From positions 17,601,635 to 17,665,634 of the forward strand of contig NC_052679.1 in assembly GCF_016802725.1 (NCBI RefSeq): DNA of 64,000 nt, in the 5' to 3' direction. Origin of the DNA: Solenopsis invicta. Its lineage: Eukaryota; Arthropoda; Insecta; Hymenoptera; Formicidae. Below are positions 1 to 11,700 of the stretch, piece after piece. The position numbers were made by a program, and so were the translations under genes. Position 1 is the stretch's first letter, and each line of letters starts with the position of its first letter. The notes under the pieces are model-generated. The model made no database searches, had not been told where the DNA came from, and saw nothing but the letters and a program-made list of their open reading frames with translations.

Positions 1-96
1 TTAGATAGGACAGGGGTGGCGCTGAGATTAGCGGTAAGGAGCGACTACCGGTTTGATTCAATTATACACTTTCGTGCTTCTTTGAATATTTTACAA

Positions 97-406
97 TAAT
101 AATAATAGTAAGAAAGCCTTCATCGGTCGTATCTAGGTCTTAGTGCTTTTATTTTTATTTATGTGATTTTATATACTTCTCCGAACTCAACCAGAATGTG
201 CGTCGAATTAATTTTTGGTTATAACACAGCAAGTCGAGTAAGAATTAGTAATATCACTATTTATATTAAATTAATTAATTTAATTTAAATTAATTTAAAT
301 TAATTCTGGTTGAGTTCGGAGAAGTATATAAAATCACATAAATAAAAATAAAAACACTAACAAAAGACCTAGCTACGACCGATGAAGGCTTTCTTACTAT
401 TATTGT
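97..406. mobile_element. Fold-back (MITE-like) element
   Basis: Two arms of about 100 bp are near-perfect reverse complements: left about 97-197 and right about 302-406. They share the run ACTTCTCCGAACTCAACCAG and its complement. The roughly 105-bp spacer is AT-rich and has its own small TTTAAATTAA-type hairpin. No coding sequence is seen. The structure fits a non-autonomous fold-back element. I could not define a target-site duplication. Confidence 0.75.
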
Positions 407-464
407 GTTGTTACACTATCGGTCCAATAACATATTTGTAATTTTACAATAAGTTATTGCATTG

Positions 465-850
465 TATCTGGGTTCAGTAATCGGAATAACTGCAAAAGAA
501 AAAATTGGGAGCAGCAAGAAAAAGAAACAGAAAAATTTTTATTTTATTTGTAAGTTAGAATATATCTATTGGTTAATTTTTTAAGTTTGCTAGAAATTTA
601 TTATTTAATAAAAAAATTATGTTTATACGTATTTAAATAATAATAATAATAATAAGGTATTTAAATAATTCGTAATTTTTAGATTGCCAAAAGATATTAA
701 TAGAAAAAATAAATGGCTTGAAGCATTAAACTTAAAATATTGGTGTCCACCGAAAAAAGCAATTGTGTGATCTGCGCATTTTGAAGAACAAGATTATGAA
801 CCACATATAACATTAAAAAAATTAAAGATAGATGCTTTTCCACATGTTAA
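465..850 (+). pseudogene. Decayed THAP-domain (C2CH zinc finger) gene fragment
   Basis: Two exon-like pieces read as a THAP domain. The first (about 451-550) contains CIVSGFSNRN, where the expected second cysteine of the GCSNR-type motif is now Phe; a GTAAG donor follows at 551. The second starts after TTTTTAG near 681 and reads LPKDINRKNKWLEALN, then PPKKAIV, a TGA where the Cys of the CSxHF motif should be, then SAHFEEQDY and the DAFP end of the domain. THAP domains are DNA-binding fingers shared by P-element-type transposases and host factors. A lost Cys and a nonsense codon in the Cys/His core mean it cannot fold as a zinc finger. Whether it came from a transposase or a host gene is not visible. 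Confidence 0.6.
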
Positions 851-1070
851 TGTAAAAAATAATTTAATATATACATATATTCAATAATGTTTAACATATA
901 CATAATGTGATATGACCAAATATTTCTTATCAGTTGCCTAAGAGAGATGTAATGCTTTCCCACATGTTAATGTAAGAAATAATATAATATGTATATATAT
1001 TCAATATATTTAACATATACACAATGTGATGACTAACAAAATATTTCTTGTCAGTTTCCTGAGACAGATG
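834..1070 (+). repeat. Tandem duplication of about 118 bp in the THAP fragment
   Basis: The block from about 834 to 950 recurs at about 951-1070. Both copies run from CCACATGTTAATGTAA through an AT-rich tract to a TTTCTT-TCAG acceptor and an exon-like start (TTGCCTAAGAGAGATG versus TTTCCTGAGACAGATG). The copies differ at several bases, so the duplication is not recent. It looks like a duplicated exon-intron junction of the decayed THAP gene. Confidence 0.6.
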
Positions 1071-1270
1071 TTGTAAATAATAAAACATGTGCTGCAGTGC
1101 ATAATGTAAATTCTCAAGTACATCGTTCAACAAGCATCTCCTCTGATAGGATTTTTAATTCTCTTACCAAAGTTTAAATGCGAAAAATAGAAAAGAAGTA
1201 AAATCTCTTAAAAGAAAGTTTTATGTCATAAATTATACCCACTTAATTTAAGTAATTAAGTAATTAATAA

Positions 1271-3102
1271 TTAAGATAAATTTAAGTAATCGTGCCAAGA
1301 TTCATGGAACGTAAATGCCTCGGCGATACGGCACGGAAGCGTCGTGCATTTCTCCGTCGAATTTGAACGAGCCCTGTTTAGCGCTTCGTATTTCTCAACG
1401 GAGCTTTTTACTGTATCTTCGAGAGCGTTTAATGTTTTCAAACTAGGATGAGCTGAAAAATATGAAACGTCATTAGTAAAATACGATAAATGAGTTAAAA
1501 AATAATAACCTTAATTAGCAAAATTTTTATTTAAAAAGCTTTATTACAATTTCTTTTATAACACAAAATTATTATTAAAGTTGAAAGTTTAGGGATTCAA
1601 TTTGAGAACTTACGCGATGAGAAATTTCGTTCCTCGTCGTCTTCTTCGTCGTTATTACCAGAAACCTTCTTCTTGATGATCTCAAGTTTAGGTATGAAAA
1701 GTAACAAGCAGATTACCGCGATGAATTTTACAATCATCTTAAAGATCACCAACTTCAATATGATTTTCGCGATGGTGAATGCGTTTAGTTTGAGAGCGAG
1801 CGGCAATCCTAGATTGATACTGGGCAGAAGAGAAAAATGCGTCACTTCCGGAAGCGAATAGGGCGCACCGTAAATGGGAGTTGGAACGGAAGTATGTATA
1901 GAAGGACCGTATCCTGTAAAGAAACGAAGCACGAAATAATAAGCCAAGTGATTGAGGAGCATTAAAAATATAAAACTCAATTCAAGAAAACATATTTTTG
2001 CCGAAGAAAAATCAATGCAATAAAAATTCATTAAAGTTGATAAATTAAAGAAAAATTAATCAAATAATGTGCGTGCAAAACTTAAATTATTTTAAACGTG
2101 CAACGTAAACGTTTGAATTTTTTAAGGTTTCATCAATTTTTGTTCAAATAGAATAACTAAAAAGTAAATATAGATAAAAAGAGAATTAAATGTTTCTCTC
2201 TACTATAACTTACAAATTTTTATCATATTAATAATTATAACACAAGTACATCGAATAGTTCAACCTTGGTGGCCGACGATATCTCTCGTCTCACCTTGTT
2301 GAGGAGATAGATAGTTTCCAGGTGGTCCATACGAAGAAGTCTGAGGATAAAAGGAAGGACTATCTTTCGGCGGTTCATACGAATTCTGTGGCGGGCCATA
2401 AGCATTCTGCGGTACGTTATACCGATCATTGTAGTCCATCGACGGCCTGAAGGGTTGAAGTTGAGAATAAGGATTGCCGGATGAGGGAGTGTTGGACTCG
2501 CCGTAGATGATTCGCGGGCTCTTCGATGCGTATGTCGAATCGGGCGAACCGTATTCTACTTGCGGCTTGTAAACGGACCCCTGCACGTACTCCCTCCTGT
2601 TTGCCTTTGTCTTTGAGTCCGTTTGCACGATTCCTTCTCGCGAATCCTCGCTGTTATGAGAATGCATCAGTGCCTGAAGATAACTATCCCTTTTCCAAGC
2701 AATCTTCGGATTCTTGCTGACCCAAGACTTACGACTATCGACGTAAGAATCACGAGGATCCGTATCCTTCGAGACGGGTTTTCGGGAAATGGCATGCTCT
2801 CCGAAAGACGAGTGTCGGTTGACGATCGTGGAAGATACGAGAGGAGCAATTTTTGTAGAAGTGATATCGTTGGAATCGGCGACGATCGATGCTTTGGTCG
2901 ACAAAGGGGGACCGAGAACCAGATCCTTTCCTAGAGTTATTGATGCCTCGGATTCTCTGGCCTCTATTTTTAATGTCGATGCATCTGGTGTATCCTGATA
3001 ATTCGAGGGCACAGATTCGTGGGATGAGACCAAGGCAAGATAAAGAAGAAAGATTTCTAGAATCCAGCTGAGTCGATGATTCCGTGTTTGGTAATGGAAC
3101 AT
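1271..3102 (-). CDS. Secreted/membrane protein with Tyr-Gly-Pro repeats, 429 aa, unknown
   Basis: Three exons on the minus strand (3102-2295, 1913-1614, 1452-1271) join in frame to 1290 nt. The donors are AG|GTGAGA and GTAAGT, with pyrimidine-rich CAG acceptors. Another acceptor (TTGTTGCAG) near 3138 suggests a 5' untranslated exon farther upstream. The protein starts with a basic stretch and a hydrophobic segment (about residues 12-27), which fits a signal peptide. A Ser/Thr/Asp-rich middle follows, then a Tyr/Pro/Gln/Gly-rich part with SYGPP and AYGPP motifs (about 200-270). Exon 2 adds PIYGAPY and a strongly hydrophobic segment of roughly 30 residues, then an acidic run. The C-terminus is polar, with two close cysteines (CTTLPC). 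The YGPP-type repeats recall cuticle-associated or extracellular-matrix proteins, but I do not recognise the family. The gene structure is well supported; function is unknown. Confidence 0.75.
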
Positions 3103-3139
3103 TTTGATAATAAGTATCTATGGAAAAATATGATCTGCA

Positions 3140-5030
3140 ACAAGAAAACGTAAATAATTGGTAAGTAAAATAAACTGTAAAATGCAACTTTTACTAAATA
3201 TTTTTATATTCGCTGCCTTCCTTAACCAGTAAAATATTTGACGACATGTCAACAACGGACGATTTGATGCACTTTAATAATTTTAGCCATAATAAATACA
3301 TTTTTCTTGTCTTTTATGCATGAATAAGTTTTTAAGATACATGTTAAAAAATTAAAAGTTTATAATTAACGGTTTTTTATACATAACTCTCATTAAATAC
3401 GTAATACAAGAGTGAATAAATAACGCGCAGTGAATAGATTTGTTACAGATTCTAAAAGCAATCCTTTAAATCAATTTTAATTAGGAAGAAAGAGATACCA
3501 AGTAGTACAAACAAGCAGCACGACACGAAACGCCTTCTAGATGAGCGCAGAAGTTTCCCACTTGAATACGAAATGCAAGTAAATGTCGCGCATACTAAAC
3601 ATATAGCGGTCTTCGCCCCTTTTTTAGCGTGATCATTTCAACAATGACCTTAATTCATAAGAGTGCAAACGTAAAAAACAGTAGAATAGCTACAGTTTAC
3701 AACTTTACAATAGATTTTTGTCATATAATTCAATTATTATATCACTATTTGTTTTGTTATTTTAATTTATTAGTATTTACAAAATAAACTTAAAATACGA
3801 CTACAAAATAACAGCAAATTGTTAAGTTTATGATTGTACGATAATATTTTAATAAAAAAAATAATTTTTGAAGAAAGAAACTATATATAACATTTAAATT
3901 AGAAAAGTTTAATAATTAATTTTTAGATAAAAATTTTACCGTAACATTTTTAAGCTGTTACTAAAGAATTTATATATAAAAAATGATTCAAATTTTATAA
4001 GAAAATATTAATCATATTTTTTTCTACACGGAAATTATATTTTTTATATTTATTTGTTAATTATGTAATTTTTCTATTAAAATCGAATCTTTTTATATCA
4101 AAATATGTTCACGATTTATTAAAATAAGTAAGCCACAAAATTAATATAAATAATGAATATACATACGTATGTTATTTTCACTTAAAAATAATTTTTCACT
4201 TCCAATAAAGAATAACGTAGGCTTTTAGCTCCTCAGTCTCTGGAATTCTAGTTTCTGTCTCTTCTCCATAAATATGTGCACTTGAGAATAACCAACCCTG
4301 CATCAAACACAGAAACCTGCAGAACTATTCTAACAAATGATGAGCTCACGAAACATTCCTGCTGACTGAAACACGTCGATCAAGGCTCGTGAATAAAAAA
4401 TTATCGACTTCGCTTCGTCTATATATGCTGTTCGCATTTGGAAGGGGCAAGAGATTCGCGTTATTGGGTTACTATTCCACCGTGCCCCTTTGATACTTCC
4501 TACACAACTGATAAGTCCTCCATGAAACATGCCGAAATGATTTCATTATTTATTTTTTTAAATTATAAAGAATGAATAGATTTTTCAAAAATTGCAACTA
4601 ATGTAAATGGATTAATAGGAGTCAGCGCAGTAATTATTGTGCAATTATTGATTAAATTATAACACAAATGTGATATGGTCCATTCTTTTCAAAGTCAAAA
4701 ATTAAAACTTTTGTTATAAAAATTTTTTTCTAATTATTATAATATTAAAAATTAAAAAAGAAGCAGTAAACGATTTTTTATTAATCTTAACACGTTTATT
4801 TTTTTCCATATTTTAATAATAAAATAAAGTTTTAATGTTACTGTTAGCAGTAAAGTAATTAAAAAATTATACGTATCTCTTTTTGTAGTTTGCAATAATT
4901 TTGTAGAAAGAGCAGAAAATAAGAAATTGTTTCAATAAACACCTCCGTGATTCATAAAAGTATGACTTAACATATTTTTTTATAGATTATTTTTTAGTAT
5001 TTATTACAAATATTGTTAAGAACTTTTAGA
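3140..5030. other. Intergenic, AT-rich
   Basis: No supported gene. The stretch is A/T-rich with many stops. A 66-codon open frame on the minus strand (4330-4530) has somewhat higher GC than its surroundings, but it has no partner exons that I could join and I do not call it a gene. Part of this stretch is probably the first intron or promoter of the minus-strand gene ending at 1271. Confidence 0.5.
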
Positions 5031-5035
5031 TGACA

Positions 5036-5164
5036 ATGGAAGCGAACAAAGGCATGAGCCATTATTATGTGCTGGACGATGCAGTCTATAACGGTGTCAC
5101 TATCTTTCAAACCTCCCACAATACTTTGATCCAGTGGCACATTTTAGCGGAATTCTTTCGGTGA
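5036..5164 (+). other. Short open frame (42 codons), possible exon or relic
   Basis: An ATG at 5036, directly after a TTTTAG acceptor-like sequence, opens 42 codons of protein-like composition (it includes YYVLDDAVYNG and IQWHILAEFF) and ends at TGA 5162-5164. Base composition is clearly less AT-rich than the flanks. No matching exon or family is recognised. It could be a relic of a gene, an isolated exon or chance. It lies about 600 bp upstream of the CFAP43 start but is not in a continuous frame with it. Confidence 0.25.
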
Positions 5165-5585
5165 TTCCATTATCTTCCGAAGAGGCATGCAAATATTGTG
5201 GCCGATGAAAGTCTTAACAATTAGGTACTTACATTCGTCTGCACTTTAGCAATCAAAACACGTACAAAAATGAAAAAAAAACATTCTTTTACATTCTACA
5301 CTGTTCCTTGTTTTAAATCCATTTCTATTAATTTCTATTACTTCAAGAATTTCTATTTATTATTTAAATTTAGAATAATAACAAGTTTTTTTCATACAAT
5401 TTCAAATAGAAATTTCTAAAGATAAATTTTGTCTGCAAAAAAATTAATTTGTATATGTAATTTTGTCAAAAATATTTCAATGATATAAATTATAAAGTTT
5501 AAATATCTCAATAAATAAAAATTTGTAGATTAAATATTACGAATATGTTTGAAAGCATTGTCAAACGCAGTCTCTGCGGCCACCT

Positions 5586-5634
5586 CCCCCCCCCCCCCGA
5601 TCGATAAGCAAGCTTATCGGCGTCTCTCAGCAAC
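5586..5634 (+). promoter_or_regulatory. CFAP43 upstream region: poly-C tract, hairpin and X-box-like site
   Basis: Upstream of the CFAP43 start codon lie a 13-base C run (5586-5598), a perfect hairpin with arms CGATAAGC/GCTTATCG (about 5602-5619), and GTCTCTCAGCAAC (5622-5634). The last fits the X-box form RYYNYY-N1-RRNRAC bound by RFX factors, which drive cilia genes in animals. It is about 120 bp before the ATG, a normal place for such a site. The match is by eye and such degenerate motifs occur by chance. Confidence 0.4.
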
Positions 5635-5755
5635 CAAACACGATGCTTAACACGTGCAAGATTTACTCGTACACAAAGTAGAATTCTGACTTGAAGACAG
5701 TGCAAAATGACAAGAGTTTTCTAAATTATTCTAACAGATTAAAAAATATAGCAAA

Positions 5756-8700
5756 ATGAATTTTTCAACAACCGAAACAAGGTACGTTTTATCTCCCCAT
5801 TAGTAAGCAAAGTGTATTTCTTTTTATATAATTCTTATTATTTATACAGGTGGATGAAGTTCGGAAAAGCTCATGATTTTGTCTTCGTTGGAAAGGAGAC
5901 CATTGCAACGGCTTCCGGCATTTATGTGAATTTTTTAAATTTAAACACGAGAGAGAGACGAATCGAACGCTTCGATAACAAGGAAAGGGGTGATGGCGCA
6001 TCGTGTTTGGCTGGACACCCGGTACACATAATACATACAATTATTAATAATTTAGTAATTTATTTATTTAGATTACTGAATGTCTAAAAAGTAACGAGTG
6101 TTGCGCGCTGCGTACGTGCTATTTTTTAATAAGGTACTTTGAATTTTGCCAGACGGTTTCCATGTTTTCCGTAGTCGAGAGAAAACTTAATCCCAAGATT
6201 TCAATATTCATGTATCCAACGCTACAAAGGATTTCCAGATGCGTACTACCCGACAAAATCTATGGTTACTTATCCTGTTCTTTTGTTGGCACGGAGTATC
6301 TCGTAAGCCTGACCAGCTTTCCCGATTTTTGACTAATCGTGTGGCTCTGGAGAACCGGCAAACACATCGCCAGCTTAGATACGAAAGTAGACAATCTCGT
6401 TCAAGAAATTTAGTGAGTATCTTTTCTATAATATAATTTTTCTTGATTATTGTTCACACAATTAAGTATTTTTTTTAAATTGTGTGTAATATAATGCGAT
6501 ATGAAACCTTAATACAAGTAGAATATAAATAAATAATGTAACTTTTTCACGTAGTATCTTAATTTTTAAGTGAATAAATAGGGTGGCCACAGTACGTCAA
6601 GCATAGTTTTCTTAAATAAAAATACTTTTTAATTGGCAACAGAGCTCATAGATTTACATCTTCTAATTGTTGAAAACTTAAAGTTTATTACTTTTTTATT
6701 TTTTATCTCATAAGAATATGAATAATGTAAATTTAATTACAACAGTATATTAGTAGACTATATATGCCTACTTATCCTTAAAGATTAAAAAATTATTTTT
6801 TTAATTTTTTCAAGATTAAAAAAAGTAATAAATTACTTGATCTTGTCAGCTGCTCACCGAATCCTCCACATTTAATATCGCAACTGGGGATAAACGATAG
6901 TACACTGTCGATCTATCAAGTGCACACGTGCTCTAAAATCGTAAATATACATCGCGTGAACGTGCCAATTACGGGACACAAAGTTGTATCTTTATCCTGG
7001 ACGCCGGAAGGAAACTTGTACATCTCGGACGAATTTGGGAATGTATGGCTCGTGGCGATAGAAGCTAATAAGTTGTTCTCTGTTATAAAATCAAAAATAC
7101 TCGAACGCCCAAAGAATAAGCCGATTGTTGTCTCTCATAAGAACGGCGTAATAGTGGTGAATACCAATAATGATATTACGGTACGTGTTGGTGAATTTTT
7201 GTTAGAAATTTAGTATTTTTGATAATCGTGCTTCGTAAAGTTATAAATGTAAAATAGGCTAAAAATATTTTATCTTTACTTTTGCACAAACAAGAACTTG
7301 AGTTCGTCTCTTTTATTGTGTGACATTATAATAATGTTTTAGTTTTACAAAAAGACAACAGCAAATTGGAACGTGACGTGGAAATTCATGTGGTCAATTT
7401 CGACTTTCTATTCAATTCAAGTAGGAAAACAACACTATTTCAAAGATGGAATTTTGCTTCACTCCAAAAACGGAGAAATTTTTGAGATTTGTACGCAACA
7501 CGACAACATACCCCATATAGAAGTTATTTATACGGACGAGATTGAATACAAAACATTGTTTTCTATGTCTCAGCGCACAGATCACGTCGCGGCAATAGAC
7601 CGGTTAAATCGTCTTTGCATTTTCGAGTTATTGACCGGCAAACTGACCGCCAGATTATCTTTGAAACATCATGGTGAAGGTAAAGTTGAATATAAAAGTA
7701 AAAAAAGATTAAGCTAACATTCAGTTAAAGAAAAAAATCATGTTAAAACACAATTCTTAAACTAATTAACATACTTTATTTCTTTTTTTATTTTTTAATT
7801 ACATAAATATACTCACACTTGATCTTTTGTAAGAATTAACCAACAATAATCAGAGCCATCTTTTCGTAACAGTTCTTCAAGTCGATTCACATCCTACTTT
7901 ACCAATGCTTGCGTCGTGCAGCTTCGCTGGTAACTGCCTTTTAATCGATACCACGAGAGTTTCATTACCTAAAGTTTTTAACTGCTTTCATCTTTGTGGA
8001 GACCTCTTGGATAAGATAAAATTTTCACGTCATGGCGAATTTTTGGGAATTGGCAATTCTGGCATGATATTTATTATTGGTAAACGACCTAAACAGCAGC
8101 GCTTAGATGTTCTAGGATTTATAGAAATTGATGGATATGTAAGATAATATAAAATATTATTTAAAATCAATTTGTTCAAACATTGTTGATTTAATTTTGA
8201 CTCGTTTTTAAAATATTATTCTTTGAAATATTATTTAATTTGTTATGTGATAAACAATGTAAAAATATAGATGCATAAATTCATGTGTCTCTGTAGAAGA
8301 ACAAAATTATATGTAAAAATTATTTGATGTTTTTTTTTGCTTTTATAGATCACTGATTTTTTGATATACGAAAGAAGCGACAATCGTTTTGAAATGTTGG
8401 TCCTAGCAACGGCTAATTCTTCTACAGCTTCGATCGGTGGCGACAAAGTAATTGTGTACACCTGCGAGATCTCGATCGACTTCTGCACACATGCCATTTG
8501 CGTGATAGATTTATCAAGACCTTTCAGAACGCTCTATCACGGATCTAAGCCTTTGAGCATATTGGGTATACCTTCTTTATCTAAGCAGCTACATCAAATG
8601 GAAGTAGAAGTGAGTAAAAAATTACATTTTTATACAAAGTAAACATAGAAGGAGTAAGCTAACACTGCTACTATAAATTATTATCAAGATAATAAAATAA

Positions 8701-11700
8701 TATTTTTCATGTTAAATGCAAAATTCTTAAAAATCGTGTAATTATCATTTTTTTAATATTTATATTTTTTTTTATTTTGAAAAAAAAAAATTATGAATTT
8801 TATTTCGTAGAATGACTTTCAAGATATTGTTCTCTCGGACGCATTATTCTCTATGCATCAAATGAGGAATATCGGAATATACGTAACCGATTCTCGAGTC
8901 ATAACGTACGGATACGACGGCTTAATCATGATTAGAGATAGTGCAGAACTTCATAAAGTGTTCGCGATTTTCATGCCACACCATCGCAGCCAAGGAGGCG
9001 TAAAACATGCGATTTCTTCGCGTTTTGGAGATACGATTGTTTCTCTCGGTAGAAATGGTGACCTCGTTGCCAATCGACTTCGGTATTTTGTCTTTATTTG
9101 CTCCTTACGTTGGTGCATCATTCAAATTATTTAGAAAATTACAAAACTATATCTAAATTAATTTAATCATGTGTACAGCTTAACAGAGGCAAAAATAAAT
9201 TTGGCGGAAACCGAAACTGCGAGTGTGCATTTGACGATCGAAGATTTTACTTCCGATCCAAACGAACTGTACGGTCAAGGAAAGGAATGCTGGCTGGATA
9301 GTAAAATCGCTGCTAAATTGAAAGCCGAACATGATGAAGCTGTACCTCTACGGGCTTCTATCGTAGCCGATCTTGAGAAAATTAAAACGCAAGTAATGTC
9401 TTTTTTTTTACAATTTAATTCAATTTAGAATTTACAATTAAAATAATTTTTGCGATAGATACGCGAGCTTCTCGATATGAATGAAGGCGAATCACCAGAC
9501 GCTCGTTTGCCGATTTCGGCTTTCGATTTGAATCGCAAATCCCGACAGCAGAGAATAGAAGAGGCTCGAATTGAAAGAGACAAGTTGCATCGAAAACTCG
9601 AAGAGGATTGCGCTCAAAGAGATCAGGTGACGTCGAATCTTCGTGAAATATTCTGGGAATCCCTGCAAGTTAAACCATGTGCTCTCAGATCAATTGGTGG
9701 CGACACGATTATTCGAAATTATCCTCTCGTCGCATCGACTCGAAAAACGAACGACTATAAAGTATGGGATAGGCTTTCTTCGGACACTGACGAATTTTTG
9801 TACAGGTAATTATTTTATTTTTGTCCGTATCTCTTTTTATTAATTCGTAGTATAATGACAATCGTAACAAATAACTTCTTTATTTCTTCACTGTAGCATT
9901 TTAAATTATATATGTATATAAATGTTTTCAGAAGTTTACAACAGGAATTGTTACAAGCAATTATTTTCATTACTGCATGAATTATTATGCACACCATTAT
10001 ATTTTAAATACATGAAAAATAATGTTTCCAGTTACGAGGTGTTTAACGGATCAGCAGATAGAGAAGAAGATTCAAGGCGAGGATCTATTTTCGAGAATAA
10101 AGGGTTTTCAACGACTAACAATGAAAACAAAGCGTATCAAACGGCTGAGAGATGGTACACACTTGCGGATGAAGTCGAAAAATTATGTATATCGGGTATC
10201 ACGACGCATAAATGGATTGAGGATGAAAGTATAGCTTCAACGCATCAGTTATTGATTCCATGTGATAGCGATCTCGAGGATATCCTGCAGAAGGATGTTA
10301 TTATTGAAAATCGAGAGTGTAAATTAAAGGTGAATGCTATAATAGTTGTCAGTACGATTACACTAGGCAATACTAAAAACACAATTAAACATAAATATAT
10401 TCAATTATTACTCCGGAAACTTATATAATATAAAAATTATCTTTTTTCTACCCGTTTGGCAATATTTGCAATTTTTGTAAGTCGTTTGTAATTTAAAAAA
10501 AAACACAGATGCATTTTAACGAGCTCTTCGATAAAATGAGACACGCAAAGGAACGAGTATTAAAATGTGCAAAGGAACGTATCAGCAGGCTTCGATATTG
10601 TGCATCTCAATTGAACACGATGTTTGGGATAGATTCCACTCTGGAGCCCATCGAGATTCCAACTTGGAATGTCGAAGAAATACCTGACTACATAGTTACC
10701 GTAGAAGATCACGAAGTATTCGAGAAACAGTCGCAACGAGGAGAATTAAAAAATTTAAAAATAGCTAACGAGGTTCGAGAGGACAAAAATAAAAATGAAA
10801 AAATAAATGATTTTTATAAAATAGCTCTTGAAAAAATGATGGACGGAGTTCTAGAACTTAAGTGAGTCAACCAAAATTTGAGAAATATTTGCGTAAGAAT
10901 TGATATGAATAGGCTTTCGTATGTTTTTGAAAAAAAAAGTATTCAAGTAAAATTAACTTCAATTTACTAACATTAACTTAATTTTCAAAAATAAAAAAAA
11001 TTTTTAAGGTGGGAAGATGAGGTGAAGAAGGAAATACCTGTGCCGGACTGTTTAATTACGAAGGATCCTTCGAAATACACCGACGAAGATATCGCTGTCA
11101 TCGCGTCGTACAAGTCCAAAATACAAGCGTTGCAAGAAGAACGAGAAAAATATAGAGTGACTCTAGAGGCTGATATTATAGAAACAAAAGGTTAGAGTCT
11201 CGTTTTAAATAAAATTAAAAGAATAAACTAATTGTGTTCATTTAAATCATTGTGTTTTAAAGCAATCTACGAATTGCTGAAGTTTTCACTTAAATATAAT
11301 ACATAAAATGTTTGTTTCAGACGCCTTGCAAAGAGACATTGTCGCATTCAACGACAAATTAAAGGATCTGGAATTGAAGAAGATACAAATTGAATGCGCG
11401 ATCTTTCAAGAGAGACTGATGAGGATACGCGCGATTCAAAGATATCGGTCCATGGTCGACGGCAAGAAGAAAATCGCTTGTTTCGCCAACGAGGAGGTAG
11501 CATCGGCGACGCGAGAGGCACGCAAGCTCGCCGAGGAGAGCAACACGCTGGAGATGATTGTGTCGGAGCTGAAAGTTCGATATGACAGTCTCTGCAAAGC
11601 GGAGAAACGCCAGGAGGCCAAGTTCCGCGGCGAATTCGCGGAGTTAAAGCAGCCGATAGTTGAACACTTGTTCAGGCACTACAAAAAGCGACCCAGGATT

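Noticed and set aside
4330..4530. 66-codon minus-strand frame
   Set aside because: It cannot be joined to neighbouring exons and shows no recognisable motif.
9922..10031. Extra CFAP43 exon between exons 10 and 11
   Set aside because: There is an acceptor and several in-frame codons, but a TGA appears before any donor, and skipping it keeps the phase.
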